Assembly (NCBI GenBank): GCA_002919265.1
Contig: PKEY01000079.1
Span: forward strand, 1 to 58,594
Length of the DNA: 58,594 nt
Source of the DNA: Hyphomicrobiaceae bacterium
GTDB taxonomy: Bacteria > Pseudomonadota > Alphaproteobacteria > Rhizobiales > Hyphomicrobiaceae
Direction of reading: 5' to 3'
Below are positions 7,583 to 16,473 of the stretch, piece by piece (position 1 is the stretch's first letter; the number at the start of each line of letters is the position of its first letter). A program made the position numbers and the translations under genes. Under the pieces are notes generated by a model that saw only the letters and a program-made list of their open reading frames with translations, was not told the origin of the DNA and ran no database searches.

Positions 7583-8602
7583 ATGAACTTCCAGCAGCTT
7601 CGCATCGTGCGCGAAACCGTGCGACGCAACTTCAATCTCACCGAAGTGGCGAACGCACTGTTCACCTCCCAGTCGGGTGTTAGCAAGCACATCAAGGATC
7701 TGGAGGATGAGCTGGGAGTCGAGCTTTTCATCCGCCGCGGCAAGCGGCTGCTTGGGCTGACTGAAGCCGGCAAGGAAGTGATCGAGATCGTCAACCGCAT
7801 TCTGGTCGACGCGAACAACATCAAGCGGCTCGGTCAGCAGTTCTCCGACAGTGAGCAAGGCCAGCTCGTCATCGCAACGACCCATACGCAGGCGCGATAT
7901 GCCTTGCCTCGGGTCGTCGCAGCGTTCCGCAGCACCTATCCGAAAGTGCGCCTGACGTTGCATCAGGGCAGCCCGACGGAAATTGCGTCCATGCTGAGCA
8001 ACGGCGATGCGGACATCGGCATCTGCACGGAAACGTTGCGGGAGGTGCCCACGCTGGTAACGTTTCCATACTATACTTGGCACCACTCCGTGGTCGTTCC
8101 GAATGGGCACCCGCTGGAGAAGATTCAGCCGCTCACCCTCGAAGCCATCGCGGCATGGCCGATCATCACCTACCATGAAGGTTTCACAGGGCGGCGCAAT
8201 ATCGACGAAACATTTGCCAGCGCTGGACTTGAGCTCGACATCGTCATGTCGGCCATGGATACGGACGTGCTCAAGGCTTACGTCGAATTGGGCCTTGGCG
8301 TCGGCATTATTGCCGCCGTGGCGTTCGACCCCAAGCGCGACACTGGCCTGAAGCTGATCGATGCTGCGCATCTCTTTAAGCCCAACACGGCGCTGATCGC
8401 GGTGCGGCGGGGCAATTTCCTGCGCAACTTCGCGTATCGCTTCATTGAGCTGTGCTCGCCCGCCCTGGAAGAGAGGATGGTGCGGGCGGCCGTACTCGGT
8501 GAGCAAGCCAAGCCGAACACGCTTTCGCAGCGGAAGGTTGCTCATCTTCCGCCGTCGTACGGATGCGCGTTCGGCGCAAATGAAGTCAAACACTCGGCTT
8601 GA
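7583..8602 (+). CDS. LysR-family regulator, CysB-like
   Basis: A 339-residue LysR regulator. The N-terminal winged helix-turn-helix (MNFQQLRIVRETVRRNFNLTEVANALFTSQSGVSKHI...) has the form characteristic of CysB/Cbl rather than generic LysR proteins, including the SQSGVSKHIKDLEDELG helix. The effector domain follows (about residues 95-300), with TTHTQARYALP and the VKAYVELGLGVGI-like segment seen in CysB. CysB proteins respond to O-acetylserine or sulfur status. It is divergent from metNIQ and could control it, consistent with sulfur amino-acid uptake; this link is inferred from position. The C-terminal about 30 residues look non-conserved. Confidence 0.88.
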   Translation: MNFQQLRIVRETVRRNFNLTEVANALFTSQSGVSKHIKDLEDELGVELFIRRGKRLLGLTEAGKEVIEIVNRILVDANNIKRLGQQFSDSEQGQLVIATTHTQARYALPRVVAAFRSTYPKVRLTLHQGSPTEIASMLSNGDADIGICTETLREVPTLVTFPYYTWHHSVVVPNGHPLEKIQPLTLEAIAAWPIITYHEGFTGRRNIDETFASAGLELDIVMSAMDTDVLKAYVELGLGVGIIAAVAFDPKRDTGLKLIDAAHLFKPNTALIAVRRGNFLRNFAYRFIELCSPALEERMVRAAVLGEQAKPNTLSQRKVAHLPPSYGCAFGANEVKHSA

Positions 8603-8633
8603 TCAGCGTCGACACTTGAAAAAGCACTGCGCT

Positions 8634-9728
8634 TCAGGCGCTTCCAGCACCGTCCCTTCGCAAACTCGCGCCAGTGGAGCGATCGAAGAGGTGTACTACG
8701 CTTGACGGAGCTGTGAGGCGCAGAGTTGTCTCCGACGGCAGCGGGGCGGATGATGCCAAAATAAATGAAAGCAACTCCGATCCAGAGCTACCGTGGACGA
8801 CACGCGTTGCGCCGAGCTCCTCGATGAATTCGCGCGTAAAGCTCAGGCCGGCTGCCTCGTCTGAACTCGCTATCACCAGATCTTCCGGTCTCACGCCGAC
8901 ATCCACCTCGCTCCCCGAAGGTATCACGAATTCCGCAGGGTCGAAGGCAAGCGAACCGCCCTCAAGCTCGACGCGACCCGGCTCCACAACGCGCCCCCGC
9001 AGCATGTTCATCGCTGGCGAGCCAATGAACGTGGCAACGAAACGCGAGGCCGGGCGGCGGTAAACGTCAAGCGGCGCACCGACTTGCTCGATCCGCCCCT
9101 GGTTCATGACGACGACGAGATCGGCAAGCGTCATCGCCTCCACCTGATCGTGCGTCACGAAAATGGAGGTCGCCTTGAGTCGATTGTGCAGTCGACGGAT
9201 TTCAATGCGCGTCTGCACGCGGAGCTTTGCGTCCAGGTTCGAAAGTGGCTCGTCAAAAAGAAAAACCTGCGGTTCACGGACGATCGCCCGACCCATGGCG
9301 ACGCGCTGACGCTGACCGCCTGACAGCTCGCGCGGGCGGCGCTTCAGCAAAGGCTCAAGCTCGAGAAGCCGCGCTGCTTCCGTCACACGTCGTACAATCT
9401 CGTCCTTCGGTGTACCGCGGTTCTTGAGGCCGTAGGCCATGTTGTCCCAGACCGTCATGTGCGGATAGAGCGCGTAGTTCTGGAACACCATGGCGATGTC
9501 GCGCTCAGATGGCTCGATATTGTTGACGACGCGTGAGCCAATGCGGATGACGCCGTCGGTCACCGTCTCGAGCCCGGCGATCATGCGGAGCAAAGTCGAT
9601 TTACCGCAGCCGGACGGTCCCAGCAAAACCGTGAATGAGCCATCGGGAATGGCGAGCGTAATACCCTTTACGGCCTCCACACCGCCGGGATAGACTTTCT
9701 TGACATTTTCCAGCGTTACCGAGGCCAT
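8634..9728 (-). CDS. ugpC: sn-glycerol-3-phosphate ABC transporter ATPase UgpC
   Basis: A 364-residue ABC ATPase of the MalK/UgpC type. It has Walker [10 protein letters not shown] (about residues 37-45), signature [17 protein letters not shown], Walker [12 protein letters not shown] and a C-terminal TOBE/OB domain (about 240-350) beginning [11 protein letters not shown]. It energises uptake of glycerol-3-phosphate or its diesters. It is the last gene of the ugpB-ugpA-ugpE-ugpC cluster, so the specificity call rests on UgpA/E/B as well as its own sequence. Confidence 0.92.
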   Translation of the reverse strand: MASVTLENVKKVYPGGVEAVKGITLAIPDGSFTVLLGPSGCGKSTLLRMIAGLETVTDGVIRIGSRVVNNIEPSERDIAMVFQNYALYPHMTVWDNMAYGLKNRGTPKDEIVRRVTEAARLLELEPLLKRRPRELSGGQRQRVAMGRAIVREPQVFLFDEPLSNLDAKLRVQTRIEIRRLHNRLKATSIFVTHDQVEAMTLADLVVVMNQGRIEQVGAPLDVYRRPASRFVATFIGSPAMNMLRGRVVEPGRVELEGGSLAFDPAEFVIPSGSEVDVGVRPEDLVIASSDEAAGLSFTREFIEELGATRVVHGSSGSELLSFILASSAPLPSETTLRLTAPSSVVHLFDRSTGASLRRDGAGSA

Positions 9729-9774
9729 TATCCCCTTCCCCCGGCGAACACAGTTCTTTCAGCGAAAACGCGCA

Positions 9775-10623
9775 TCACTTCTCCGTCTCCACCAGTCCTT
9801 TGACGAACCAGCGCTGCATCAGAATCACGACCGCAACCGGCGGCACCATCGCCAGCATCGCCGTCGCCATCACAACATTCCATTCGGTTAGCGCATCAGA
9901 CGTGACGATCATCTTTTTAATGCCGATGACGATCGTCTGCATGTTGTCGCGCGTGGTGATGAGCAATGGCCAGAGATACTGGTTCCAGCCATAGATGAAT
10001 AGAATGACGAAAAGCGCCGCGATGTTCGTGCGCGACAGCGGCAACACGGTATCCCAGAAGAAGCGGATCGGCCCTGCCCCGTCGAGTTTCGACGCTTCGA
10101 TCAGCTCATCCGGAATTGTCTGAAAGAATTGGCGGAAGAAAAGTGTGGCCGTAGCCGACGCGATCAGCGGCACCGTGAGGCCGGCGTAGCTGTCGAGAAG
10201 ATTGAGGTCGGCGGCGATCTTATAGGTCGGATAAATGCGCACCTCGACCGGCAGCATCAGCGTCATAAAGATCAGCCAGAACGCTGCCATGCGCAAAGGA
10301 AATTTGAAATATACGATCGCAAAGCTCGAAATGATCGAGATCGCGATTTTTCCGCACGCGATCACCGAGGCCATGATGAAGCTGTTGAGCAGCATCTGGC
10401 CGACCGGCTCGCGCGTGGTGCCGCTCGTACCGATGAAAATCGTCTTGTAATAGGTTTCGAAAAATAGATCGCCTGGTGTCAGGGGCATCTGACCGTTGGC
10501 GATCAGGCTCTTCTCATGCGTGGAGCCAATAAAGCACACGTAAACGGGGAAAGCGAGAATCGCGATTCCCACCCAAAGGATGACGTGCGGGAGGATGTCG
10601 GCGAAGCGACGTCGCTCAACCAT
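9775..10623 (-). CDS. ugpE: sn-glycerol-3-phosphate ABC transporter permease UgpE
   Basis: About 282 residues with six membrane segments and the EAA loop PDELIEASKLDGAGPIRFFWDTVLPLSR. The sequence MVERRRFADILPHVILWVGIAILAFPVYVCFIGST matches UgpE N-termini. I place the start at the ATG with GGAGGTG 6 nt upstream; a TTG four codons earlier lies within that ribosome site and is less likely. It pairs with UgpA to form the membrane channel. Confidence 0.93.
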   Translation of the reverse strand: MVERRRFADILPHVILWVGIAILAFPVYVCFIGSTHEKSLIANGQMPLTPGDLFFETYYKTIFIGTSGTTREPVGQMLLNSFIMASVIACGKIAISIISSFAIVYFKFPLRMAAFWLIFMTLMLPVEVRIYPTYKIAADLNLLDSYAGLTVPLIASATATLFFRQFFQTIPDELIEASKLDGAGPIRFFWDTVLPLSRTNIAALFVILFIYGWNQYLWPLLITTRDNMQTIVIGIKKMIVTSDALTEWNVVMATAMLAMVPPVAVVILMQRWFVKGLVETEK

Positions 10624-10656
10624 GTTCACCTCCAACGATATCCCGTGAACGCCGCA

Positions 10657-11538
10657 TCAGTACGTCACCCTCCGCTCGATGTAGCGAAATTGGACGGCCG
10701 TAAGCGCGATCACGATCATCATGAGAATGACAGATTGCGCCGCCGAGCCGCCAAGATCGCCTCCCAAACGACCGTCGATGTAGACCTTGTAGACCAGCGT
10801 TTCCGTGGCCTTGGAGGGTCCGCCGCCCGTCACGGCGTCGATGATGCCGAAAGTGTCGAAGAACACGTAAACGACATTCACCACCAGCAGAAAAAATGCG
10901 GTCGGCGAAAGCAGCGGAAAAATGATCGTCCAAAAGCGGCGAACCGGTCTGGCGCCATCGATGGCAGCAGCTTCGATGACCGAGCGCGGGATGGCCTGCA
11001 GACCCGCCAGGAAAAACAGGAAGTTGTAGCTGATTTGCTTCCAGGTAGCCGCGAGAATAACGAGAATCATCGCGTGTGTGCCGTTCAGCAATGGATCCCA
11101 TGCGATGCCGAGGGAGCGCATTGCCCGCGCCACTATTCCCAACGACGGTTGAAACATGAACAACCACAAAACACCGGCGACAGCTGGAGCAACGGCATAT
11201 GGCCACATTAGCAGCGTTCGATAAATGCCGGCGCCCCGAATGGATTTGTCAGCCTGAACAGCTAGCAGCAGTGCAAGGGACAGCGACAAAAAAGTGACAG
11301 CCACGGAGAACACAAGCGTGTTCATCATGGCTCGATAATAATCGGGCTGCTGAAAGAGATGGATGTAATTCTCGAACCAGACGAATTCGCTTTGCAGGCC
11401 AAAAGCGTCTTCCAGCAGAAACGATTGCCAGAGCGCCTGACTTGCCGGCCAATAAAAGAAGACGAGGGTAATAACAAGCTGCGGGGCCAGCAGAAGGTAG
11501 GGGAGCAACTTTCCGCTGAAAATTGCGCGCTTTTCCAA
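10657..11538 (-). CDS. ugpA: sn-glycerol-3-phosphate ABC transporter permease UgpA
   Basis: A 293-residue permease with six membrane segments. The N-terminus [23 protein letters not shown] is typical of UgpA. The EAA loop ([30 protein letters not shown]) is present, followed by [27 protein letters not shown]. It lies between ugpB and ugpE in the same orientation, with short gaps. Confidence 0.94.
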   Translation of the reverse strand: MEKRAIFSGKLLPYLLLAPQLVITLVFFYWPASQALWQSFLLEDAFGLQSEFVWFENYIHLFQQPDYYRAMMNTLVFSVAVTFLSLSLALLLAVQADKSIRGAGIYRTLLMWPYAVAPAVAGVLWLFMFQPSLGIVARAMRSLGIAWDPLLNGTHAMILVILAATWKQISYNFLFFLAGLQAIPRSVIEAAAIDGARPVRRFWTIIFPLLSPTAFFLLVVNVVYVFFDTFGIIDAVTGGGPSKATETLVYKVYIDGRLGGDLGGSAAQSVILMMIVIALTAVQFRYIERRVTY

Positions 11539-11650
11539 CTCCGCGCCTCCACTTTACATCTGCAATTGTTCTAATCCCGCGCCAACGGCTCAAGGCTGGA
11601 TGCGCGCCGGAACGCGCATCCAGATCAGCTTTCTTGCGTAATGCCCAGTG

Positions 11651-12976
11651 TTACCGCGACACGGTACGCTCGAACTGGCGCAGGATGGCATTGCCGCGCG
11701 CCACGGCATCGTCGAGCGCCTGCTTGGCCGTCTTCTTTCCGGCCAGCGCCGCCTCGATCTCCTCAGCCCAGACATCGCGGATCTGAACCAGATTGCCGAG
11801 GCGCAACCCGCGTGAGTTTTCCGTCGGCTCCTTGTTGGTGAGCTGGAGCAACGGTGTCTCGAGATACGGATACTTCTCGTAGAAGCCCGACGCCTTGGCT
11901 TTCTCATAGGCGGCCTTGGTGATCGGCAAATAGCCGGACTTTGTGTGGATCTCGACTTGCCGGTCCGTGTCGGACAGGAACGCGAAGAACTTCGCCACGC
12001 CCTTGTATTCCTCAGGCGTCTTGCCGCCCATCACCCACAGTGAAGCACCACCGATAATGGAGTTTTGCGGCGCGCCGGGCACATCCGGGTAATACGGCAT
12101 TGGCGCGTTGCCAAAATCGAATTTTGCGTTGGCCCGCACGTTGGCGAAGAAGCCAGACGACGTCAGGAAAATCGGGCATTCGCCGGAGGTAAATCGACCT
12201 TCACCCGTATTGGTGCGGCCCGAATAGCTGTACGTCTTGTCCTTCTGGAGCTCGATGAGATTTTCAAGATGCCGCACGTGCAGAGGGCCGTTGAACACGA
12301 GCTCCGTATCGAAGCCATCCATGCCGTTGGCTTTCGTGGCAAGCGGCACGTTATGCCAAGCCGCCAGCTGCTCGATGTTCACCCAGGTTACCCATGCAGT
12401 GCTGAAGCCGCATTCAGGGTGCCCCGCGGCTTTCAATTTCTTGGCGGCCTCGAACACCTCCGGCCACGTCTTGGGCGGTTTGTCAGGATCAAGCCCCGCC
12501 TTGCGGAAGCTGTCCTTGTTGTACCACATCACCGTGCTCGAGGAGTTGAAGGGCAACGAGAGCATCTCGCCCTTCGAGGTCGAATAGTAGCCGGTGACGG
12601 TCGGCAAATAGGCTTGCGGATCGAACTTCTCCCCAGCCTCCTCCATCAACTGGTAGACCGGTTTGATAGCCCGGCCCGCCGCCATCATTGTTGCGGTGCC
12701 AACCTCGAAAACCTGGAGAATATGCGGCGCCTGCCCAGCCCGGAACGCCGCGATGCCGGCGTTCATAGTGTCGGGATAGCTGCCCTTATACGAAGGTATG
12801 ACCTTGTATTCGGATTGGCTGGCATTGAAATCATTCGCCAGCTTGACGATCAGGTCATTGTTGGCACCCGTCATGGCGTGCCACCAATGGATTTCGATCT
12901 GCGCAACAGCCGCTCTGGCTGTCAGCAAAACCGAAGCCCCAGCAACCAGCGCTCCAACCCAGTATCGTCTTGACAT
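11651..12976 (-). CDS. ugpB: sn-glycerol-3-phosphate ABC transporter binding protein UgpB
   Basis: A 441-residue periplasmic solute-binding protein (family 1). The Sec signal peptide spans residues 1-25 (cleavage after AVA). The mature start is QIEIHWWHAMTGANNDLIVKLANDFN, the UgpB hallmark. Downstream are AWHNVPLATKANGMDGFDTELVFNG and NSIIGGASLWVMGGK, typical of the ligand-binding lobes. It is the first gene of ugpBAEC, with AAGGAGA just before the ATG. A GC palindrome sits in its leader (13000-13013). Confidence 0.94.
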   Translation of the reverse strand: MSRRYWVGALVAGASVLLTARAAVAQIEIHWWHAMTGANNDLIVKLANDFNASQSEYKVIPSYKGSYPDTMNAGIAAFRAGQAPHILQVFEVGTATMMAAGRAIKPVYQLMEEAGEKFDPQAYLPTVTGYYSTSKGEMLSLPFNSSSTVMWYNKDSFRKAGLDPDKPPKTWPEVFEAAKKLKAAGHPECGFSTAWVTWVNIEQLAAWHNVPLATKANGMDGFDTELVFNGPLHVRHLENLIELQKDKTYSYSGRTNTGEGRFTSGECPIFLTSSGFFANVRANAKFDFGNAPMPYYPDVPGAPQNSIIGGASLWVMGGKTPEEYKGVAKFFAFLSDTDRQVEIHTKSGYLPITKAAYEKAKASGFYEKYPYLETPLLQLTNKEPTENSRGLRLGNLVQIRDVWAEEIEAALAGKKTAKQALDDAVARGNAILRQFERTVSR

Positions 12977-13429
12977 GGGATTCTCCTTGGTTGTTATCAG
13001 GCGCCGCGGCGCCAGCGATCCCTCCTAGCGAAGCTGTATTACAGTACCTTGATGGTCGTCCACCGCAAGCGCCGGTCCAACACATCAGCCAGCCGACTTG
13101 CATACTCCTTCGTGGATCGACGAAATCGGCTTATCGCTATTTAGAGAATAGGTCGGAGAGGCACCTGCATTTCCCTGCCGATCCGGCAACCGGCCAATGA
13201 CGCCTAAGGACGATCTTGATCCCAACTTATTCAAAAGCCGCAGACGACATCCGATCATACTTTCGAGAGTTGCAGTTCCTCCGCGAAACAGAAGGCGGTG
13301 CGAAAATGTTGATCGCGCAGGTTGATGCAAACTGAAGATTGCGCTGACGAGATGCAGCGCTTCTCATATCAAACGAAGAAAAACTTCAGAGATAACGAGT
13401 GCACCATTCAGCGGCCGAGAGAGAAGCCT
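12977..13429. other. Intergenic leader of ugpB
   Basis: About 450 bp without a supported gene. It contains the perfect 14-bp palindrome GGCGCCGCGGCGCC (13000-13013), 24 bp before the ugpB start. An 11-bp inverted repeat CTGTATTACAG lies at 13034-13044 and could be an operator half or part of a promoter. I could not identify a convincing Pho box. Confidence 0.5.
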
Positions 13430-13630
13430 TTAATTACTGCCCTGTCGGCCGCTCCCCGCGAACCATCTGGAAATGTTTGGCCAGAAAGCCGCGAGCCCAA
13501 TAAAAAACGCGACGAGCAGCAAAGCAAAGCCCATCTGAACGATTTCAAAGTTGCTGGAGTCCGGAGCGACGAACCACGCCGCGACGATGCCGGCGAGAAA
13601 CAACAGAATGCGAACCAGCCAATTGAACAT
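13430..13630 (-). CDS. Small two-TM membrane protein, unknown function
   Basis: 66 residues starting MFNWLVRILLFLAGIVAAWF. There are two hydrophobic segments (about residues 4-20 and 29-50) separated by a short polar turn (APDSSNFEIVQ), and a basic C-terminal tail. The layout resembles small inner-membrane proteins common in Hyphomicrobiales genomes. I choose the internal ATG because the upstream extension of the frame is Arg/Trp rich and unlike a protein start. No clear ribosome site is visible, so certainty is moderate. Confidence 0.5.
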   Translation of the reverse strand: MFNWLVRILLFLAGIVAAWFVAPDSSNFEIVQMGFALLLVAFFIGLAAFWPNISRWFAGSGRQGSN

Positions 13631-13809
13631 TTGATCTGACGTCGCGAAAACGCGGGTACTTGGAACGGCCCGCAATTTGCAACGCAACCAGCGGGCCCAG
13701 CGCCCAGTTCCACGAACTCCTGCCTGCCTTTCGCCCCTCCCCAAGGGTGGAACCGCTGTTTACTGGTCGTGTTGTCCCCAAGGCATCGAAATAAAGTGGG
13801 AGATGCGGG

Positions 13810-14106
13810 ATGGTAAAGGCTCAAAAGCCGGAAACCCGGAAGCAGCTGAGACCACATGAAATCGGCGAGGATGACCTCGCATCCGACTTGATGGGAAAGA
13901 ATGCCCTTCAGGGCGACGACCAGTCCAACGTTCATAATGAACGCCAGGTCGAGCCAGGCGTGAAGGCTGAACCCGATGACAGCCTGCTCGAGACCTTTGA
14001 AAAGGCTGACAAGGACATCCGTGCCAAGCGCGATCTCGGCAAAGGCCGGCGGCACTCGCCTCAGCATCCCTACAATCGACCTGTCCCGAAGGCTGAAACC
14101 GAGTAG
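13810..14106 (+). CDS. Small hydrophilic protein, unknown function
   Basis: 98 residues, highly charged, with no hydrophobic segment. The segment DLMGKNALQGDDQSNVHNERQ and the later DKDIRAKRDLGKG resemble a small conserved protein that I associate with Hyphomicrobiales genomes, but no function is known to me. It is probably intrinsically disordered. It is flanked by the divergent small membrane-protein gene and the aldehyde dehydrogenase. Confidence 0.65.
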   Translation: MVKAQKPETRKQLRPHEIGEDDLASDLMGKNALQGDDQSNVHNERQVEPGVKAEPDDSLLETFEKADKDIRAKRDLGKGRRHSPQHPYNRPVPKAETE

Positions 14107-14217
14107 ACCTCCAGCCTGCTCTCGATCGTAGCAGATAGAGCCGCTTCACTGCCTCTCTCGCCCGGCCTATTGTGACGACCAATCATCCCAAATAAGCCCA
14201 AGCGAGGATTGGCTGCC

Positions 14218-15720
14218 ATGGCCTTGGCTCAGAACACTGCTGCAACCGCACCCAGGCACGTTCAGATGCTAATCGACGGCGAATGGACGGACAGTGCCGG
14301 GGGCGGCGTTATCGTGGTCGAGAACCCCGGCAACCGTCGGCCGATCGCCAGCGTTCCACGCGGCGGCGCCGAGGACGTGGATCGGGCGGTGAAAGCCGCC
14401 GCTAAGGCATTCGAGAGTTGGAGCCGGGTGGTGCCCCGTGAGCGGGGCCGAATGCTGCAGAAGATTGCCGATGCCGTCGAAGCGCGAGTTGAAGAACTGG
14501 CCCGCATCATCGCGGAGGAAACCGGCAACGCCATTCGTACCCAGGCCCGACCGGAGGCCAAAGGTGCCGCCGATATCTTCCGCTATTTCGGTGGCCTGGC
14601 AAGCGAGCTGAAGGGCGAGACGATACCCCTCGGTGAACACGTGCTGAGCTACACCCGGCGCGAGCCGATTGGCGTCGTAGGCGCGATCGTTCCGTGGAAT
14701 GCGCCCGTCCTTCTCGCCGCGTTGAAGATCGCGCCGGCGCTCTGTGCCGGCAACACGCTTGTGCTCAAGGCTGCCGAAGATGCTCCGCTTGGCGTGCTCT
14801 GGCTCGCGACCGTTTGCCAAGAGCATCTGCCCAAGGGCGTGCTCAACGTTCTGACGGGTTACGGCGAGGAAGCCGGCGCCGCGCTTTCCAACCACCCGGG
14901 CATCCGCAAGCTGTCCTTCACCGGCTCGACCGAAGTCGGCAAGCTCATCATGCGCGCCGCGTCCGAGCGGATCGTGCCCGTCTCGCTGGAGCTCGGAGGC
15001 AAGAGCCCATCCATCGTCTACCCGGACGCCAATGAAGACTGGGTGGTCGACGGCATCATTGCCGCCATGCGCTTTACGCGGCAGAGCCAGTCCTGCACGG
15101 CAGGCTCCCGCCTCTTCCTGCATGCCGACATCTTTGATGACTTCCTCCGCCGGCTGGCGGAGAAGACCTCGAAGCTCAAGATCGGCGATCCCTTGGACGA
15201 ATCCACGGACGTGGGGGCCATCATCAACGAAAAGCAGTTCCGCAAGGTCTGCGGCTACGTCGAGGAGGGCTTGAATCTTCCCGGCTCGAAGCTGGTGCTG
15301 GGTGGACTGCCGCCAAAGGAGGGCCCGCTGGCACAGGGCTACTACGCAATGCCCACGATCTTTGCGAACGCCAGCAATGACTGGCGCCTGGCGCGCGAGG
15401 AGATCTTTGGCCCAGTGCTGGTCGCCATCCGCTGGACCGACGAGGAAGAAGCGATCCGCATGGCCAATGATACGCACTATGGCCTCGCGGCCTACGTCTG
15501 GACCCGCGACATTGGCCGTGCCTTGCGGACGGCGCATCGCATTGAAGCCGGGTGGGTCCAGATCAATCAAGGCCTGGGGCAGACGCCAGGGCACTCCTAT
15601 GGCGGGGTGAAGCAAAGCGGCATCGGCCGCGAGTTCTCGCTGGAGGGCATGCTCGACAGCTTCACACAGCGCAAGAACGTGACGATCAATCTGAACACGC
15701 CTCCACCAAGCTCCTCATAA
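14218..15720 (+). CDS. NAD(P)-dependent aldehyde dehydrogenase
   Basis: 500 residues from the ATG preceded by GCGAGGA at 10-nt spacing (an in-frame TTG at 14209 is too close to that site). It is a full-length ALDH superfamily enzyme. The Rossmann segment VVGAIVPWNAPVLLAALKIAPAL, the FTGSTEVGKLI motif, the general-base Glu in VSLELGGKSP and the catalytic Cys in QSQSCTAGSRL are all present. EEIFGPVL and the C-terminal GGVKQSGIGRE are typical of betaine/gamma-aminobutyraldehyde-like members, but the substrate cannot be fixed from sequence. It sits upstream of the TCA genes, separated from sucD by about 750 bp. Confidence 0.92.
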   Translation: MALAQNTAATAPRHVQMLIDGEWTDSAGGGVIVVENPGNRRPIASVPRGGAEDVDRAVKAAAKAFESWSRVVPRERGRMLQKIADAVEARVEELARIIAEETGNAIRTQARPEAKGAADIFRYFGGLASELKGETIPLGEHVLSYTRREPIGVVGAIVPWNAPVLLAALKIAPALCAGNTLVLKAAEDAPLGVLWLATVCQEHLPKGVLNVLTGYGEEAGAALSNHPGIRKLSFTGSTEVGKLIMRAASERIVPVSLELGGKSPSIVYPDANEDWVVDGIIAAMRFTRQSQSCTAGSRLFLHADIFDDFLRRLAEKTSKLKIGDPLDESTDVGAIINEKQFRKVCGYVEEGLNLPGSKLVLGGLPPKEGPLAQGYYAMPTIFANASNDWRLAREEIFGPVLVAIRWTDEEEAIRMANDTHYGLAAYVWTRDIGRALRTAHRIEAGWVQINQGLGQTPGHSYGGVKQSGIGREFSLEGMLDSFTQRKNVTINLNTPPPSSS

Positions 15721-15749
15721 TATTGGACGAGGACCCGCGAAAATTCTTG

Positions 15750-15773
15750 CAAGTTGAACGACGGATCAACTTG
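15750..15773. terminator. Hairpin downstream of the aldehyde dehydrogenase
   Basis: Perfect 8-bp inverted repeat CAAGTTGA/TCAACTTG with an 8-nt loop, 30 bp after the stop codon. No T tract follows, so it is only a possible terminator or mRNA-end structure. Confidence 0.4.
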
Positions 15774-15836
15774 AAACCTTCTCGAGCATAATGCGGAGTT
15801 AATGGTAAAAATCCGCAAGCATTTCATCTGCACGCC

Positions 15837-15852
15837 CGAAATCATGATTTCG
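15837..15852. promoter_or_regulatory. 16-bp perfect palindrome, possible operator
   Basis: CGAAATCATGATTTCG is its own reverse complement. It lies 65 bp upstream of the small gene at 15917, a position suited to a regulator dimer. The binding protein is unknown. Confidence 0.35.
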
Positions 15853-15916
15853 TCGGGTTCTCAACACATTGCAGCAGTACTTTCTCCAGAGTGTACAAAA
15901 CTCTGGAGGCTGTAGG

Positions 15917-16162
15917 ATGAACAGTCGAACGCTCGTCTTGGCAGCAGTGTTGGTAATCGTCGCGATTGCCGGATACTTCTACTTGTTGTCCCCCGAGGCT
16001 CAACTCACAGCATCTCAGCCGACGACAGTACAGTCGCCCGCTCCGGCTGCGCCGCCGGCAGCCAGTCCGCCAACGGCTCCTGCTGAGCAGCCGGCCGCAA
16101 GCGATTCGACCATAACGAGTGAGCCGCCTGCCACAGGCCAACCTTCCGGCGGTACGCAATAG
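15917..16162 (+). CDS. Small membrane-anchored Pro/Ala-rich protein, unknown
   Basis: 81 residues with GGAGG 7 nt before the ATG. Residues 5-24 (TLVLAAVLVIVAIAGYFYLL) form one membrane anchor. The rest is a low-complexity tail rich in Pro, Ala, Ser and Thr (QSPAPAAPPAASPPTAPAEQ), presumably periplasmic and unstructured. The good ribosome site supports it being real. No homologue with known function comes to mind. Confidence 0.6.
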   Translation: MNSRTLVLAAVLVIVAIAGYFYLLSPEAQLTASQPTTVQSPAPAAPPAASPPTAPAEQPAASDSTITSEPPATGQPSGGTQ

Positions 16163-16473
16163 TTTGAGGGTGGATGCTTTCGGTACCAGTCGCGTCGGCT
16201 ACCTAGAGCAACTTTGCGCGGGGGTTATGTCCACGGGCCGCCATGTTGAGTCTGGTGGCGCCTCCCCCGCGCAAATTTTTTCGCCATAAATTCCGCGCTC
16301 TTTTCAAGGTCGTGCAAACCAAGTCAGGCAATCCCACGCCATGTGACGTGTGCATCCAATCGCCGAACAGATCGTCGCTCGACTTATTGCCAAGCACCAA
16401 CGGGCTTGATTGCTGATCCATTCTGTCAGACAAGGCAGCAGTCATCAGGTAGGTGGGGCAGGAGAAGGCGTGC
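16163..16473. other. Intergenic region upstream of sucD
   Basis: 311 bp. It holds a strong nested hairpin with a U tract (listed separately) and the sucD leader. No trace of a sucC coding sequence is visible in any frame. Confidence 0.6.
16213..16281 (+). terminator. Nested stem-loop ending in T6 (terminator or ncRNA 3' end)
   Basis: Outer stem TTTGCGCGGGGG (16213-16224) pairs perfectly over 12 bp with CCCCCGCGCAAA (16264-16275) and is followed directly by six T (16276-16281). Inside, GCCGCCA (16237-16243) pairs with TGGTGGC (16253-16259) with one G-U. The T tract marks it as an intrinsic terminator for plus-strand transcripts, about 50 bp after the small gene. The elaborate inner structure leaves open a small RNA or attenuator. 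Confidence 0.7.

Noticed and set aside
13021..13060. Pho box before ugpB
   Set aside because: CTGTATTACAG has a partial resemblance, but the two direct repeats expected of a Pho box were not found.
13322..13639. 105-aa open frame on the plus strand
   Set aside because: It overlaps the small membrane-protein gene on the other strand and has random, charged composition without a ribosome site.
14269..15615. 448-aa open frame on the minus strand
   Set aside because: It is antisense to the aldehyde dehydrogenase, which has all catalytic motifs.
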